Shown here one piece after another: positions 49,901 to 63,620 of a stretch of DNA of 64,000 bases. The stretch is from Climacteris rufus (Eukaryota > Chordata > Aves > Passeriformes > Climacteridae): the NCBI GenBank assembly GCA_013398175.1, contig VZRZ01000533.1:186001-250000 (forward strand), given 5' to 3'. How positions within the stretch are numbered: the stretch's first letter is position 1; every line of letters begins with the position of its first letter. A model generated the notes under the pieces. That model was given only the letters and a program-made list of their open reading frames with translations. It searched no databases and was not told where the DNA came from. Made by a program: the position numbers and the translations under genes.

Positions 49901-52900
49901 CCTCTGCTTTCCAAACTCTAACTGGCTTCCTGCCAAAGACTCATGGTTCTTTCTTCCAAAACTAACTTTTCCAGTGTTACAAAACCCACCTGCTTCCAAC
50001 TGGTGAATTTAAATAAATTATTCTAGTTAGAGCAGAAAGAAGAAAATGTACCTAGGCCAGTGCAAACAATATAACTTATGTCATATCAGCACTGCTATCC
50101 TACTCCATCCCTGCTTTGTTGTTGTTAAGAATACACTACAATTCTTCTCTCCCTGGCATTACAGTTTATATTCTGTATAAACAAACCCTCCCTTTTTCTG
50201 AGTATGCCTTTGGGCTACCAATAAGTGGGACAAACTGGCAAGTTTTTTAATAATGTTTGAAATAAAATTTCCAGAAATACAACAGTCAGCTCTCCAAACT
50301 TCCTATATCCTCATTCTTTTCTTCATAGTTTTCAGCTACTGATAACTCAAGACAGTGTTTTACATGGAGAAACTGAGGCATGGAAAATCTGCAGATGTCT
50401 GGTGAAATCAGAGACATTCAGGAACTGGAGTAGAAGGGCATTCCTGGCCTTTCAGCATATGCCAGGAAAGCAAAGGAAGTATGGGCCAAAGGAAAAAGAA
50501 AAGAAAAATATGCTTTCTACTAGCAATGGAACATTTGTCATATGCTGGAAACCTGACAAGAGAAAACACTGGGTATTGATCCCTTCTCTAATTTTCCATA
50601 TAAGGCACTCTGAAGACCAAAGGAAGCTGAACCAACATTCAAGACCTGCATAGCAAAACTCTCATCAGCATGCAGGAAGTTATCCTTTCATAGTAACACT
50701 CTCATTTACCATCTTTTGATTTTGGTGTGGGTTTTTACTTCATATAAAATTATTAAAGTTCCTTGTCTTCAGAAAAGAGTGCATGCCTCCTGCAAATGCA
50801 GTGTGTAGCCTTCTGCATTACTCTAGCTCTGATCCTTCATCTTATCCAGTGAAATTTTAAATAAACTTTAGCAAAAGAGTTTGAGACAACCTCACAGGAG
50901 CATATCTTACTGGTCATGATATACTCTGGAATATGAGTGCTGTAAGGAGGACATTTTCACTTGAGCTGTTTTTATATCAAGTAAGTGACTCCATGAAGAA
51001 AGGGTGTTACCTTACACTCATGCTTCTTTGAAAGACAATTAAAGCCTTTCTAGCTAAAGAAAAAAAAAATCTGTAGATTCCACACAGAGTTAGGAACTTG
51101 CCTGCATCTCCCTGTAGACAAAGCTGATTTTATGTTTGTACTTTGAACACTGGCATCTGTGGTACCACAAAGTGCCTTTTTTCTCTCTGAAGCTTGTTGG
51201 GACTTGTTGGAAGACCTGCTCAGGCAGCACTAAGCATTATGCTAAGTTCTCCACATGAATGTTTCTCTCCCCACAGTTCAATAGAGCCATTTAATAGAGC
51301 CATTTGTAAGAATATCTAATCAGGATAGTCCTTTGCATGCCATTAGTCAGCAAAAGCAATAAAAGAAATGGTGTGTTTTATATGCTTCTGATACTGAGTC
51401 CCTTGTCAATGAAAACAAGATGAGGGTATTCAGGATCTCAAATGTCACAAATAACAGGACAGAGCTATGTACCACACACGTTTCCTGTTGTAGTGCCACA
51501 CACGGTTGTGGCTTTTCTTTTCTCCTTTGTGAAATGTAATTTCCATTGGTCCTTGATACAAGACAGAAAAGAAACCCTTAATCACTCACTGTGGGAGAGC
51601 ACATGATAAGGGCTGGGAGCTGGCTAAATAGATTTTCAATGTATTTTATCGCATTTTCCTTCAGAAGTATTCAAAGTCTTAATAAACTTATATAAATACT
51701 AACAGAGCAGCCAAGACAGTGCACAACTTTTCAGTGCAATGCTGTGAGATCTTTCCAACAGTGGAAAATGCACATTTTTGGACTTGCAGGATAAACACTG
51801 ATGAAAAGTTATTTTTAATCAGTGTAATCTTTACAGTTTAAGAAGACTCCGGTTTTTACTTTTTCATGGTTGTAGAAACAGAGGTTTTCAGTAACGTTGA
51901 TCAAATTGTTGATGGTACTTTGGCAAGATTACAAAATTACTGTCTCAAAAGTAAAGGTATACTGGGGGTACCCAGGAGGAAAGGAATTCTTTCGTGAGCA
52001 GCTGTTTCCTTCTTTGTCAGCATGCTGCTCTGTGGGAGGCCTCTTGCCTTGTTCATTGGTCATTATTCCAGTCCAGCTTGTGTGCTCTATCAGTTCTTCA
52101 TTACTCTTTCTGTGTTCCATGATACAAGTGCTTCAAGACACTGGATGAATTCACCGTCACATTTTTGCCATGGGAGAGGGAGATTGTATCATTTCACATT
52201 GCAGCAAGAAGCAACTGAGATGCAGTAGAACTCAGGGAAAATATTTCCACTGTTCTGGAAAGTCCAGCCTGAATCTTCTGCAGCCTGATTTTTTGAGAGC
52301 ATTTTACATTAGCTCTTGTGTTTAATCTGCAGTTTTCAAGAAGCAGCGTGCTAATACTCACTTACAAACTTTGATGATAAAATAATTAGAGGCATACACA
52401 ATTTCAAATTCTGTGGAAATACTTCTTAATAAAAGCACTGTAACAGTGCATTGATACTTCAGTGACTCAGTTGGCCCCACTAGAGCATAAAGCAGGTATT
52501 ACATGAAGAACAAATTGCACCCTTTCTACCACATATTTATAGAAATTTGTTCTTATGCTAGCATAGATAATACGAGTCTCCAAACTAGCAATCAGACTGC
52601 GATCATGAAGCTCTGTGACTCGTATGTGTCACTCTATCACTCTGACGATTGCTGTTTATCTTAGATTGCTGCTCTCCTAGACACAGTCTAAGTGATTTGC
52701 CTCTGAAGAGACAGCAGTCAAGCTTCCTGCAAGTGAAAAAAAGGAAAAATATGCTGATCAAGTGCAATTTACAAGCTGTCCTTAAACATATCACTGCACT
52801 AGTCTTTGTTTTCTGTGGCTTGATCTTGAGAGCCTGTTTACTGACTCAAACAGCTGAGGGCAAATCCTTATATCTGGAAGGGATTATAGAATGACAGTAT

Positions 52901-53461
52901 TATTCCTGTATGTTCATGTGGGTTTTTTTCATTTCTTTGACTTCCAGGGCATTGCTTGTGTAACTATGTGTACCTTAAACCCTATTGTCTTTTGTTGTAT
53001 TCCTTCCCCACTTTGGCAACAGCCTTCCTTGATTCCTAGTGGTTTTTAGTGCCAGGAGCTGCAAGAAGGAAAGTGTTTAAAAGACACTTAGCAATTCCTT
53101 GAGAAATTAGAAAGACTTGTCCTTCTTGTACGCAAACAACTACGAGAAATCCATCCCAGAATAGTCCATGATAACCTACAGTCCTCTGGGCAATGAAGAG
53201 TTGTGGTCAGAGGACCAGGAGTGAGGTACCTCGCCATCATGAACACAGTCTCAGACATGGGTCAGCTCTCTGGACTCCCAGAGATTCTGCTCAGGCTTTA
53301 AGACAGGCTTTTTTCTTCTTTTGGTAGAACTGTTGACAGTGAGTTCACAATTCAATCTTTCTTGCACCTTTAACTCTTTCATAATGTCATTCTCCTTCTA
53401 GCACCTTTACTTTCAAGATTCTGGCAAATAATTTTTGCTGACACAAGTTGTCATTGGTATT
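46958..53461. other. Intergenic stretch, one possible conserved element
   Basis: About 6.5 kb of AT-rich DNA with no recognised exon or repeat. Low-complexity A/C-rich sequence lies at 49,820-49,870, a small tandem duplication (aatagagccattt twice) at 51,282-51,305, and a possible conserved non-coding element at 48,480-48,690. Confidence 0.5.
48480..48690. promoter_or_regulatory. Possible conserved non-coding element
   Basis: A stretch with overlapping tgtcat/catttgtcat words (catttgtcatcatttgtcat from about 48,575), homeodomain-like aattag and tgattcattt words, and no open frame or repeat look. This texture is frequent in vertebrate conserved enhancers. Purely an impression; no comparison was possible. 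Confidence 0.15.
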
Positions 53462-53985
53462 GAGAGTGTCGCCAGTGGGCCTAAGGAAGGGATCATCATC
53501 CTGTACTCAGCACTGGTGAGGCCGTGCCTCAAATACTGTGTTCACTTTTGGGCCCCCCAGTATAAAAAAGGATATTGAGGTGCTGGAGTGTGTCCAGCAA
53601 AGGGCAACAGGGCTCATGACAAGACTAGAGAAGGTGTCTGGTGAGGAGCATCTGAGGGACAGGGGTTTGTTTAGTCTTGAGGAGGCTCGGGGGGACCTCA
53701 CCACGCTCTACAACCACCTGAAAGAAGGGTGGAATGAGGCCAGTCTCCTGCCATGCCTGCAGTGAGAGGAACACAGGGAATGGCACTAGGCTGAAATAAG
53801 CATTGCAATAGGTTGCCCAGGCAGGTGGTGGAGTCACCATCCCTGGGAGTGTTTAAGAGGTGCCTGGATCTGGTGCTGGGTGATGCTTTAGTGGTTTAGG
53901 AGCTGCAGTGGTAGTGCTGGGTTGACCATGACACTTGGTATCAAAGGTCTCTTCCAACCTTGATGATTTTGTCATTTTGTGTTAT
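53462..53985 (+). mobile_element. CR1 3' part, sense (about 520 bp)
   Basis: The longest uninterrupted CR1 tail here: the last reverse-transcriptase codons (frame at 53,538 after cctgtactcagcactggtga, then tgttcacttttgggcccccca), the gtgctggagtgtgtccagcaaagggcaac segment, gaggctcggggggacctcacc, tggtggagtcaccatccctgg, and the 3' tip cttccaaccttgatgattttgtcattttgtg. Confidence 0.95.
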
Positions 53986-54649
53986 TGCTTTCTGTTCTGT
54001 TGTGTTTCTAGTTCACAGCGTGACATTGGGTGAAAGTTATTTGCAAATTAGGATTTGTTTTGATTTTTTCTAGAAATAGTAGCTCTGTTTCTTTCATTTT
54101 CTTCTTAGTTGCTGTGTTCTATATTGAATAAAAGATAGAGCAGCCACTGGATATAACCACTCAGTTTTGTTTTTACAGAATGTGCTAATGAAAATAAGCC
54201 TAGAAATTTTACATTATGTGTCTGGCTACATACTTTTAATTGTGAGCAAGCTGCATTTTATAAGATGTGAAAGGATTTTGCAGACTATATTTTAATGAGC
54301 CAGGGTTTTGAGGGCAATCTCACTCTGCAGCCCACCTGAGCCCAACAGCCAGCATATTCAGGGTACGTCCTTGGGCAACAGGAGGTGCAGCCAAGTGGGC
54401 ATGAGGGTGCATTTGCAGTCCCACACAAATTCCTCTAAGTTATGCTCAAAATTCAGGCTGAACAGAAAAATACATTTCCTCTTTTAATCCTTTAGGCTGG
54501 AATTATGCTGCTCTAGCATGCCACTTGCAAGGTAGGCATTCAGAGGATGATAGAAAAATGAAGAAAATGGGATTTGTAGAAATCTAGCACCTTCACCACT
54601 GAGGGGAAAAAAACCCTCCTCGGGCTGGAGAAGTGTCAGAAACAAAAAA

Positions 54650-54693
54650 NNNNNNNNNNNNNNNNNNNNNNNNNNNNNNNNNNNNNNNNNNNN
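54650..54693. other. Assembly gap (44 N)
   Basis: N run between an A-run (aacaaaaaa) and tctctctg, suggesting a simple-repeat region that failed to assemble. Confidence 1.
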
Positions 54694-57600
54694 TCTCTCT
54701 GTTAATATTATCTTTCCAAACAAAGGAAGACATAAAATAGTGGCATGAAACTTCTGTTAGTGAGTTGCATTTTTCCAGCTTGTGAGATTGCTGCAACAGA
54801 GCGATGTCGTGGTTATGCCAGTGGCAAGATACAATTCAGAAGGGAGCACCTGTAAATAAACAAAGATCAAGAAAAGAAAAGAGCAATCAGTGATCATGTG
54901 ATGACAACCTTAGAAGCAGAACTTTCCAACCCCATTTGGCATGCAAAGCACTGGGAATATTTCTTTATTCCCTGTGGCTTTTTCTCTTATTGCTTCTGAA
55001 GATGGAAATTGTATTTTCATCTTCACAGTGAGTTTGGAGTAATTTGCTAGCAAAATACATAACTCCGATGTGGAGAAAAATTTACTGCGGCATTTTCAGT
55101 TGTATCCTTACAGAGTGCCATCTAGGGGAGCTCAGGAAAACCTCATCCAAGACTGAAAGCTTTGTCTCTCCTTAAAATTCCAACTGGAAAAAGCTTCACC
55201 TCTAGGATGATGTTCCAGGGTCTTGCTACGGCTACTGAGCACGCTGCTTGGAATACATAGGGTGGCATTAAAAAGAAATATAAAAAGAAAGTTATTTTTA
55301 TGGAAAAAGAAACTGGCAAGAGATTACAACAGGATACAAACAAACTAGGTTCATAAAATCAACAATCCCTTGTCAGATTGTGAGGAAAAATTATAAGCTT
55401 TAAAATCCTAACTTGTAAAAGCAGTGATTAAATCAATTAAGACAATTATTTTTCTTTGTTTCTCTGATAGGAGAAAAAGGAAATTTTAAACTCTTACAAA
55501 CATATGAGGAAATTAGTAAATTTTTACTTTATTCTGTTGGCCTGTTTTGATCTCCTATTCTAACTTTATATATTTTTAATCAATGTATATTTGCAGTAAT
55601 GTGATCAAGTTCATAATTACAATTCTGCCTAACATTTCCTTTACTTAACATTGCTTGAGTCAGCCTGGAGAAGTCTGTTTTTTCTCCTATCTTTCTGGAA
55701 ATTGTGACAGGCAAGCAAATAAATTCTGAAGGTCTTGAGGCAGCTAATTATGCTAAGCTACTTTGGTGATGCTTGAATTTCTACTATTATTTAATTTCCT
55801 AAAATAAACTTACTAAAGAAAATTTGCTTTTCTTTTATTCTTTTAGAAAGACTTCTAAAATTCTTGTAAGAAACATGCAGAATGGCCTGTGCATTTCAGA
55901 CCAGCTCTTCAGTCTTCAGGCATGAAGCCATAGGCAGATGAGGTTCCTTTCTCCTGCAGGAAGCAGCATTTGTTCCTTACACCATCCTCATCTTCTCAGA
56001 ATTACAGGTTCCTTTGTCATCTCTTTCTGGCCTAACATGGTCAAAACACTGTGCCTTACACATGCTTGTCTTACAAAGCACTGCATAAAAAAGTCTATTT
56101 GAGTCTAATAGCCTAGCTGTTTCTCCTCTAGCATATACATTTCCTAAATTCTTTGGGTATATACAGCTCCTAAGTCACAGTTTAGTCTATGGCTTTGCTC
56201 CTAGGTGCTGTTAAAGACACATATCTAGGAAACTTAATTCTGCTTATGTCTCTGGTATTATCGTTGCAACACTAACATATTGTTTTCCTGGGAAGCACTG
56301 TGTTAGACTGATGCTATGTTCAGTCAGCCCATTTTATAAGCTGTTCTCATTTTCCCTTGAGCTGCCCAGTGCTTTTTCTTTACAATATTGATTTAACAAT
56401 TTATACATATTTGATACTGACAAGTACCAATGGAAATAAAACCTGAGTTCGCAAATATATCAATGTCATTCTGTCATTTTGTCATCTCTTTCATGAATTC
56501 CTAGCACCCTTTTCATAAGCAATCTCCACTCACATAATTTCAACAAAAAGATAACAGAAAATTCCTTTATTTTTTGAAGCATGATTTATAGAAGGGGAGA
56601 TGAAAATCAATTATGATTATGGCTAACACTAAAAAAAATACATAGAGCTGTGATACCTGGAAGCAAATTAATTGGTAGAAATTGTATAAATGGTTAATAA
56701 GTATGTAGTGTGTTCCTGTTGTCTAACATTTTTCACATTACTAAACTGGAAAATTTAAAGAGTTAATGGTACCAGTGGGTAAAATTCGTCCCACTTTCAC
56801 CCTGTTCCAAGTCAGTGTCAGTATCTGTTCGTTTTATAGGTCTCATTCTAAGGCAGTGGCACATAACACATGCTTCAGTTTTGTGCATACCTAAGTACAT
56901 ATAATACTTAAGTAAGTATACATATTACTGAAGCCCAGAAATGGTAAAGGATCTTACATTTATTTCACACAGAATAACAGTGGGTGAAGTTGTGCTGTGA
57001 TTAATTTATTCCTCAGTAGCCAGCCCTCTAATGCAAGCTTTCCGTCCTCCCATTTGCTGCTTTTAGGAGAGAGAGGTGTTGTTATTTAGCAAGGCTTTGT
57101 CTGCTCTACTCACAACAAAATGAAAAATGTAGAAGAATCGTAAAAAAAGCCAAAAATTGCAATGATTACGCAGCCATTTTCTCATTTTTAAAGAACAAGT
57201 ATGAATAAATCATCCATAATAGCATATGATTATCTTTTACAGTATCTGCATTATAAGAAGAATAAGAGCACAATAAGCTTTAGCAAGGTAACAATGAGTT
57301 TTGCAGTGCTTTTTATTTTGTGTTTCAAGGTCTACTACACTATATGGAACATAATTTATATCTAATAAATGTATAAAATAAAGAAGAGAACCTTAATTCT
57401 CTCTACTGGGTACAGCTGACAATATGATTTAAATTTGTTGTTAACATTCTTTAATTTTTACTTGGTCAACAAAGCTTTTTGCTTTGTGGGTTTTTTTTTT
57501 GTCTTAGAAGCACTCGAGTTTTGACATGCCTATGTACAATTGCAGGACATTTCTCGTTCACCTGGCACTAAACTGCACTAAATCAGTGTTTTAAACTGAA

Positions 57601-57784
57601 CAATCTGTCATGGAAGAATATTGCATGTTGTAAGACCTTGTCTCCTTGAAGTATTCCATGTTAAAATGCCAAGATGGGAAATTGTATTAGCCAAACACCT
57701 CTCTGCCTGACAGTAGTTGCTTTGAGTGGAAATCAAGTGATGCAAAGTACTTGAACTGGGGCAAATCCCATCCTGAGTGAGGGA

Positions 57785-58140
57785 CTGGTACACAGACATC
57801 CCTGTCCCTTTTTAATTAGCTCCAGCAGTCACTGTGCCCATGATTCAATTAGCACTTTGTAATTGTCATTTCATTCTAACCCTATTTTTGATCTTATATA
57901 ATGCCTCAAGCCAGCTAAACTTTTTGTCTTCCTGTCAGAAGGGAGTTACTAGCAGGGAGCTGGAACGACCCTGCCAGACCTCCCCGGCAGACGCTGTGCC
58001 TGCTATGTGAAAATGTACATTTCACCCTTCAGCTAAATCTAATTTAGAAATCTTTGAGCTCTTAATGATTTCCTATAGTTTGGCCTAATTGAATCTAAGT
58101 GCTTTTGCATTAAAACTAGAATGCCCAGCTGGGCTGAAGC
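57785..58140. promoter_or_regulatory. Possible conserved non-coding element
   Basis: Several homeodomain-type TAAT words in a non-repeat stretch: tgattcaattagcac, tttgtaattgtcattt, aaatctaatttaga, tcttaatgatttc, ggcctaattgaatc. Also a palindromic aatgtacatt at about 58,009. Suggestive of an enhancer only. Confidence 0.15.
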
Positions 58141-61100
58141 TGAAAACCCGTGACCCTGAAACAGAGTCCCAGAAACACAAACCCTCTTCCATATTGGCAG
58201 TTGCCACCCACTGCAGCAAATCCATTTCGACCTAGTGCATAGCTTGCAAAAATAGTTTGGTTAAGACCACAGTCTTCTGCAGAACTGAATTACCACCACC
58301 ATGTGCAGCAACTGCTCTATGCAATGGTGCTGCTGCAGCTGGAGGGGCTCTGCTGCAGGACATGCTCTGGCCCAGAGTGCCCCCTCTGATGGAAATCTGG
58401 GCTCTGTTGCTGCTGGGGAATTGTGCCACTCCAGCAGGGACCTGGACTCTGGAGCTCTCCCTTCTCTCTGTGACTTGAGATGCTGTGTATGACTGACCAT
58501 GAGGCCAAAAGTTCTACCTCCAGCAGGTTCTGGAAGCAGGGAAAGACACGATGGCAGACTCAGACAGAGCTGCCTGGGCTCCCCTCTCTGTGTCTTCCAG
58601 CAGGCTTTGCTGTTGGCTTTTCTCTAAATCTATTAAAGCCACTAGTGAAATCTCATTAGTTTCCCTACAAAATTCTCTTCTTGAAGACTTCTACAGTAGA
58701 GGACTGTATACCATGCAGGGTTAAGCCATTCTGAGTGATTTGGGATTTTTTCCCCCCAGATTCTGCTGTTCTCTTTAATGTTCAGGCAGGAACAAGATAT
58801 ATTTTCATCCTGTCTAATCAGAAAGCTCTTCTAAGAACACCATACCACTATCACACAGTACAGAATCTCTTACTTGTCTATTAATAATCACAAAACCTTA
58901 AAAAATAACTTTCAAGCACAAATACAGAATATGAATCCATAATCTTATCCGCAAGCTAAGAATGATTCAAATGATGGTCTGAATAATAGCTAATAATAAT
59001 TTAGCTACTAAAATTATATCCCTACAAAACTAGACAGACTTGTATCTTTTATTTTAAAGACTAAGTTTAAATAAGAGCATTCCTGGTGTGTCCAGAGGGT
59101 TGGAAGAGCTTAGCCAATTGCTGTCATACATTCAAACTAAATCAGACTGTTAGGGTCTAATACTTACGTTTCACAATTTCTGGCCTAATAAATTATACTT
59201 TCAAAGTAAATATCATTGCAGTGTAGCAAATGATTTACAAAAGATGACCTAAGGAAAGCAATTCCATCATTTCTATTTTCATCGAGGTGCAGAAACACAA
59301 TCATTTTACTCAGCTCAATCCTATGCTCCATTAGCAGGAAAATTTTCCACTGAAGTCAGCACAGATCTTGGTTTCACAGGAAAATACTGTATTCTGAAAA
59401 GGCACCTCATCTAGTTATCAGTAAAGTCAGTGGAGGACATGCTTCTGAAGGTAATGGTAGTAAAATGAGATTTTCAGTGGTGTTTCATGATGTGCAACAC
59501 TGGCTGGAAACGAAACATCAATTTTGGGAATCAGGGAGGTTCATCTCAAAGAACAAATTTTGCTTCTGCTAAAGAAATACATGGGAGTGGGCCCAAGATT
59601 TAAGAAACTTCAAAGTAACCTGCACTGCAGCATGGAATAATGTTAGATCTTATGCATTATAATAATCCCCACAAGGACAAATAACCTGATTCATTCAATG
59701 ACTTCAGTGTTTGTGTTAATGTAAATATGCATGCAATACAGCACTCTAAATTGCTGATTTTGAAGTTTGCTTCTATTTTTAATATAAATCCCTTTGTTTC
59801 CTCCAGAAATGTCACAGAAACTAATAAAATCTTTTGTTCTAAATGAAAGATGCTTTGTTCGACAAGACAGAAGTATTTCTTTAAACTTTTAATTTGCCAG
59901 GGAGAAGGAGAAACCTCAGTTTTATCCAAATTGATTTATTTTTGACTGTGATTTGTTTGCATTTTCCTACTTTGAACTCTTCCATAGGTGACCTTCTGAA
60001 ATGTATTATAAGTCTGATTTGGCTGTTAGAGACAGCATATAGCTCCAAAATTACCTCTTCAGTCCTTATGGGATCATATGTAGGACTATCTTCTCTCTGC
60101 TTTCACATGCTAAAGCCTTTAGAACTCTCCCTAGAGATGTTCACAGTGCGCAATTAAAGAGGGGTGGTGCACAGATCTTGCCAATTTCCCTGCATACTTC
60201 AAACAGAACAATATTGTCTCTGGACTTCAGCCAGGGAAATAATTTAACTTCTCAGATCAGAAAATTTTTGTCTTTGGCACAGCTGATATTCCCTAAAGAA
60301 ATAAAAAGATCAGCCTACAAGCTATTGAATTAAAAAAAAAAGAAATTATTTAAACAGAAGCATGTTGCAATAATGAAACTTTTAATCAGTTTAATCACAA
60401 AATTCTACCAATTCTAAGGTTGTGCAAAAAATATTCATCTGAACAGATATACAATACCAAACATAAACCTTTTCCAAAAATAATTGGCAGAACAATCTAC
60501 CAGTTGTTCACAGTTTGTTGAAGACGTTCCCAAATGCTTATGCATTTTAATACAAGACTTTAATAAATTTTTAAGATTAAAGATTTTATAGGATTGATCA
60601 ATACAAAAGAAACGTTCACAATTTGTTCTTCAGTTTGAAGTGTCACTTGTTTATAAAGTTTCAACCTTCACAAATTTTGAATTCATGATAATTCAGGAGC
60701 TGAATACCAAGATTAAGACAGTAACAATCACTTTCAGGATGCAGCATAGTTTCTACACAGTTTTATTTTGCCCCTAATTGCTTATTGCCAAGCAGCCCTT
60801 TACTACCTGACACTGCAGTAGGGCACTTGGGTGATAGTCACTGGGCTGGACATTGAGGCCACATGTGGGCTGTTCACACTAAACACACCTTGGAAATATG
60901 CTGTTAAACTTTTAAAATATTTCAGGTCACAGTTTTAGCCTGACCAGACACCCAAAGAATTTGGAGGCACGGCTCAGGGGTCAGCACGGGCCATTGATGG
61001 CTCCAAATACACTGTGTGCATGTAACCAAGCTGCTGTCAGTGTCTGCAAGCTCAAAAGGTGCAGGTTTTCAGGGTCAGTTGGCCACTGCCAGAGAATTAC

Positions 61101-62832
61101 CCTCTGAACATTTAACTTATGGGTGTAGATGAAGCTTCAGAGGCAGCAGTACAGCTAAATGAATTTTCATGTCAATCAACATTGAATGAACAATTTTTGC
61201 AAAGATGAAAGAATGAGTCTGATCTTTACAATTCAGTTGATTTCACACTTGTATTAATTTCCTCTTTCTTAAGTAACAGTTGCAGTATTCACTGATTTTA
61301 GATACTTGGCAGAACAAAAGCAGGTTAAAAGATCAGTGCATCTTAACCTTTTCTTTGAGATCCATGAAAGGTGTATCTTTGCATTACTGCTGATTACCAT
61401 TTTTCAGCTGCTGTCTCTCTAGTGCAGCACAACCCCAAAAGACACAGCTACCACATAAATGATGCCTAGACCAGGCAGTGATACTGTACAGTGAAGAAAA
61501 GAAAACATTGAAGGAAGGAGGACTTGGGGCAGCAAAAATGAGGGAAGCAGGAAAATGCATAAAAACAAGGCATACAACACAGCAGAAATCAGATACTTTG
61601 AAATATTAGCTATGACAGGAATCACATGAAATGAGTTCTGCATCATCTGCCACTTCTAACATATGCCCTATGGGACTTCAGCTGGAGCACTGAACCAGCA
61701 TCTTACTGCAGTCAACCACACTGTCTTTCCCACAAAAACTTCTCTCCACATTCCACTTGAGGGGAAACCTCGCAGGGCAGACAGGAAAAGAGCTTCACTA
61801 CATCTTGGGGGACTTGTGGGCCAGGGCAGAATGATCAGCCTGACCATGGTGCCTCATGAAGCAGCTGTTGTTGACAGTAGAAGTCATGGGGTTGGGAGGT
61901 GGAACAACTGAGAAATCTCAGCAACTTTTACTCACCACCCCTTCTCTCCAGATCTCTCACTGTTTTCTTCCTCCCAAGCAGAGACTGCTTTATTCCATGG
62001 CTTCTCAGTAATACCCAATTGGAAGTCAGCCACCTGGAAGAGTCATGCTGTTCTTCCAAATGTATATGGCAGTCTAGTGTAGGCATCAGGAGCATGATTC
62101 ATCAGATCAAGGCTGGACATATATATCTGAACTAGCTGTCTAGACTCCATTTATTGTTTAATGAAAAAGATGCTTCTACAAAGTGACTCACTTCATGCTA
62201 AAGTTGCTTTCTGAAATGAATGGTACACAAAAAGTGCTTATTTCGCTCCATTAACAGTAAAGGGAGTTTAGATGTGCTTCAGATATGGTCATGATACTGC
62301 AGACACATAAGTTAATGAGGTGAAGCTCAGACATTGTTGGTCTATATAAGGAGTAAAATAATCCAGAAATTAGAATCTCTCAGTCCAAGATGTGTTGTAG
62401 TGAAATTAATACAATCAAAGTTTCATTTTGAAAAGTATTGCATTTCCCACAGCACGTTTCAGTTATAATTTAGAAAACACAGTTGAATGAAATATTATTA
62501 TTTGTTTTATTGCTCTTGAGTGTCTACTTGATAAATTAAGAGGTACCAGAACCAGAACACGAGATGTTACACAGACTTTATGCACAGGATCATTTAAAGT
62601 TTGTCTGATGCTAGTAGGTGTCAGCTTACTCATTTCTAGGAATCAGCTATGCCTCCTTGCCAAGAAGAAAGCTTGTGGTCCCTGTAGCCTTTTTCTTCCT
62701 CACAGCTTTTCGGGAACAGCCTCTCCTAGCTCCAGCCCGAGAGAAGAAGCAATCATCAGCAGTGGTGATCTGGGAGACTCACACCCTCACGTTTTTTCTT
62801 CACCACATTAAAAGTGTAAGCATGGCCATATG

Positions 62833-63071
62833 TGTCATTTCTGAGTTTCCCAGGGCAGTACAAATTCACAGAGACACGTAAGGAAGGCCTTCAGAACAAA
62901 GCCTTATTTCTGCATTTATCCACAGGTACAAAACACAAGCTTTAACAGGGATGTAGAAACACTGGTCGGGATCGCCCCAGTGGTCCCTCCAACTGGTATT
63001 GTGACTCCAGCAGTGGCAGCTATAATAATTTAGGAAGAGGAATCCCCTCCTGCATCTCCCCCCTTTTATCA
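62833..63071 (-). mobile_element. Short solo LTR, antisense (239 bp)
   Basis: On the minus strand it begins TGATAAAAGGGGGGAGATGC and ends ...ggaaactcagaaatgaca, with a poly(A)-signal variant AATAAG before ggctttgttctgaaggcc. These words recall short avian ERV LTRs. Flanks catatg (62,827) and agtatg (63,072) agree at four of six bases, compatible with an old 6-bp target duplication. Confidence 0.6.
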
Positions 63072-63457
63072 AGTATGATTGCTAGCACCCTTGAAGGACA
63101 CACACTAAATAGTTCATGGAATAACACGCTTTATTAATAAACGCTCTGATAGTAGAAAATGATGAAAAGCTATGGTTAGAAGATTGCAGCTAATAGTGAA
63201 AACAAAATTTAAAGCAATAAATAGACAAGCTCTGATCACCAATGAAAGTTATTTTTGAGATAAGTCACTCAGCACACATAGACGTAAGTTTCTTACTCAA
63301 TAAGTGTCCCCGTGGAGGAGAAGACAGATTCAGCCTCATCATCTGATCTCAAAAGTTATGATGGAGCCTACCCTAACTTCTTCCCATCCTTAACTTTCAC
63401 ACTTTATATTTTGGGTGGAGCTTAAGTGACTCTAGTCATACATTCTTTTGTTACAGA
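63072..63457 (-). mobile_element. Probable second LTR, antisense
   Basis: The minus strand has a TATA-like aaaatataaag (about 63,400), then AATAAA near 63,131-63,136, followed by gcgtgttattccatgaac and ccttcaagggtgctagcaatca. The order fits an LTR. Both ends are uncertain, and it lies directly beside the LTR at 62,833. Confidence 0.4.
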
Positions 63458-63483
63458 TTGGTGTAAAATTCTCTCACTTTGCT

Positions 63484-63620
63484 CTTAAATCCTAGAATCA
63501 CAGAATATTCTGAGTTGGAAGTGACCAAGACAGGTCATTGAGTCCACCTCTTACTCATACCGGGCTCAAACCCATGGCCTTGGTGTAAATATTCAGCACT
63601 TGCCCAGTGAGAAGTGTGTT
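63484..63620 (-). mobile_element. tRNA-Ile-headed SINE with CR1-like tail, antisense
   Basis: On the minus strand the head (about 63,555-63,618) reads ctcactgggcaagtgctgaa then ttacaccaaggccatgggtttgagcccgg, a decayed tRNA-Ile with anticodon-arm and B-box (GGGTTTGAGCC) still clear. It runs into a CR1-type tail ending ctcagaatattctgtgattcta (63,484-63,510). This head and tail combination is that of TguSINE1, described from zebra finch as using CR1 machinery. The A-box side is decayed. It supports a passerine source. Confidence 0.7.

Larger units (their letters stand above)
53986..62832. other. Intergenic stretch, few features
   Basis: About 8.8 kb, AT-rich, with a gap at 54,650. The 58,290-58,500 part is GC-richer with overlapping open frames in several registers, which reflects composition rather than a gene. 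A possible conserved element lies at 57,785-58,140. No exon, tRNA or interspersed repeat was recognised. Confidence 0.5.

Noticed and set aside
58257..58508. Overlapping frames in four registers in a GC-richer segment
   Set aside because: Simultaneous openness in several frames indicates composition, not coding; no splice or start context.
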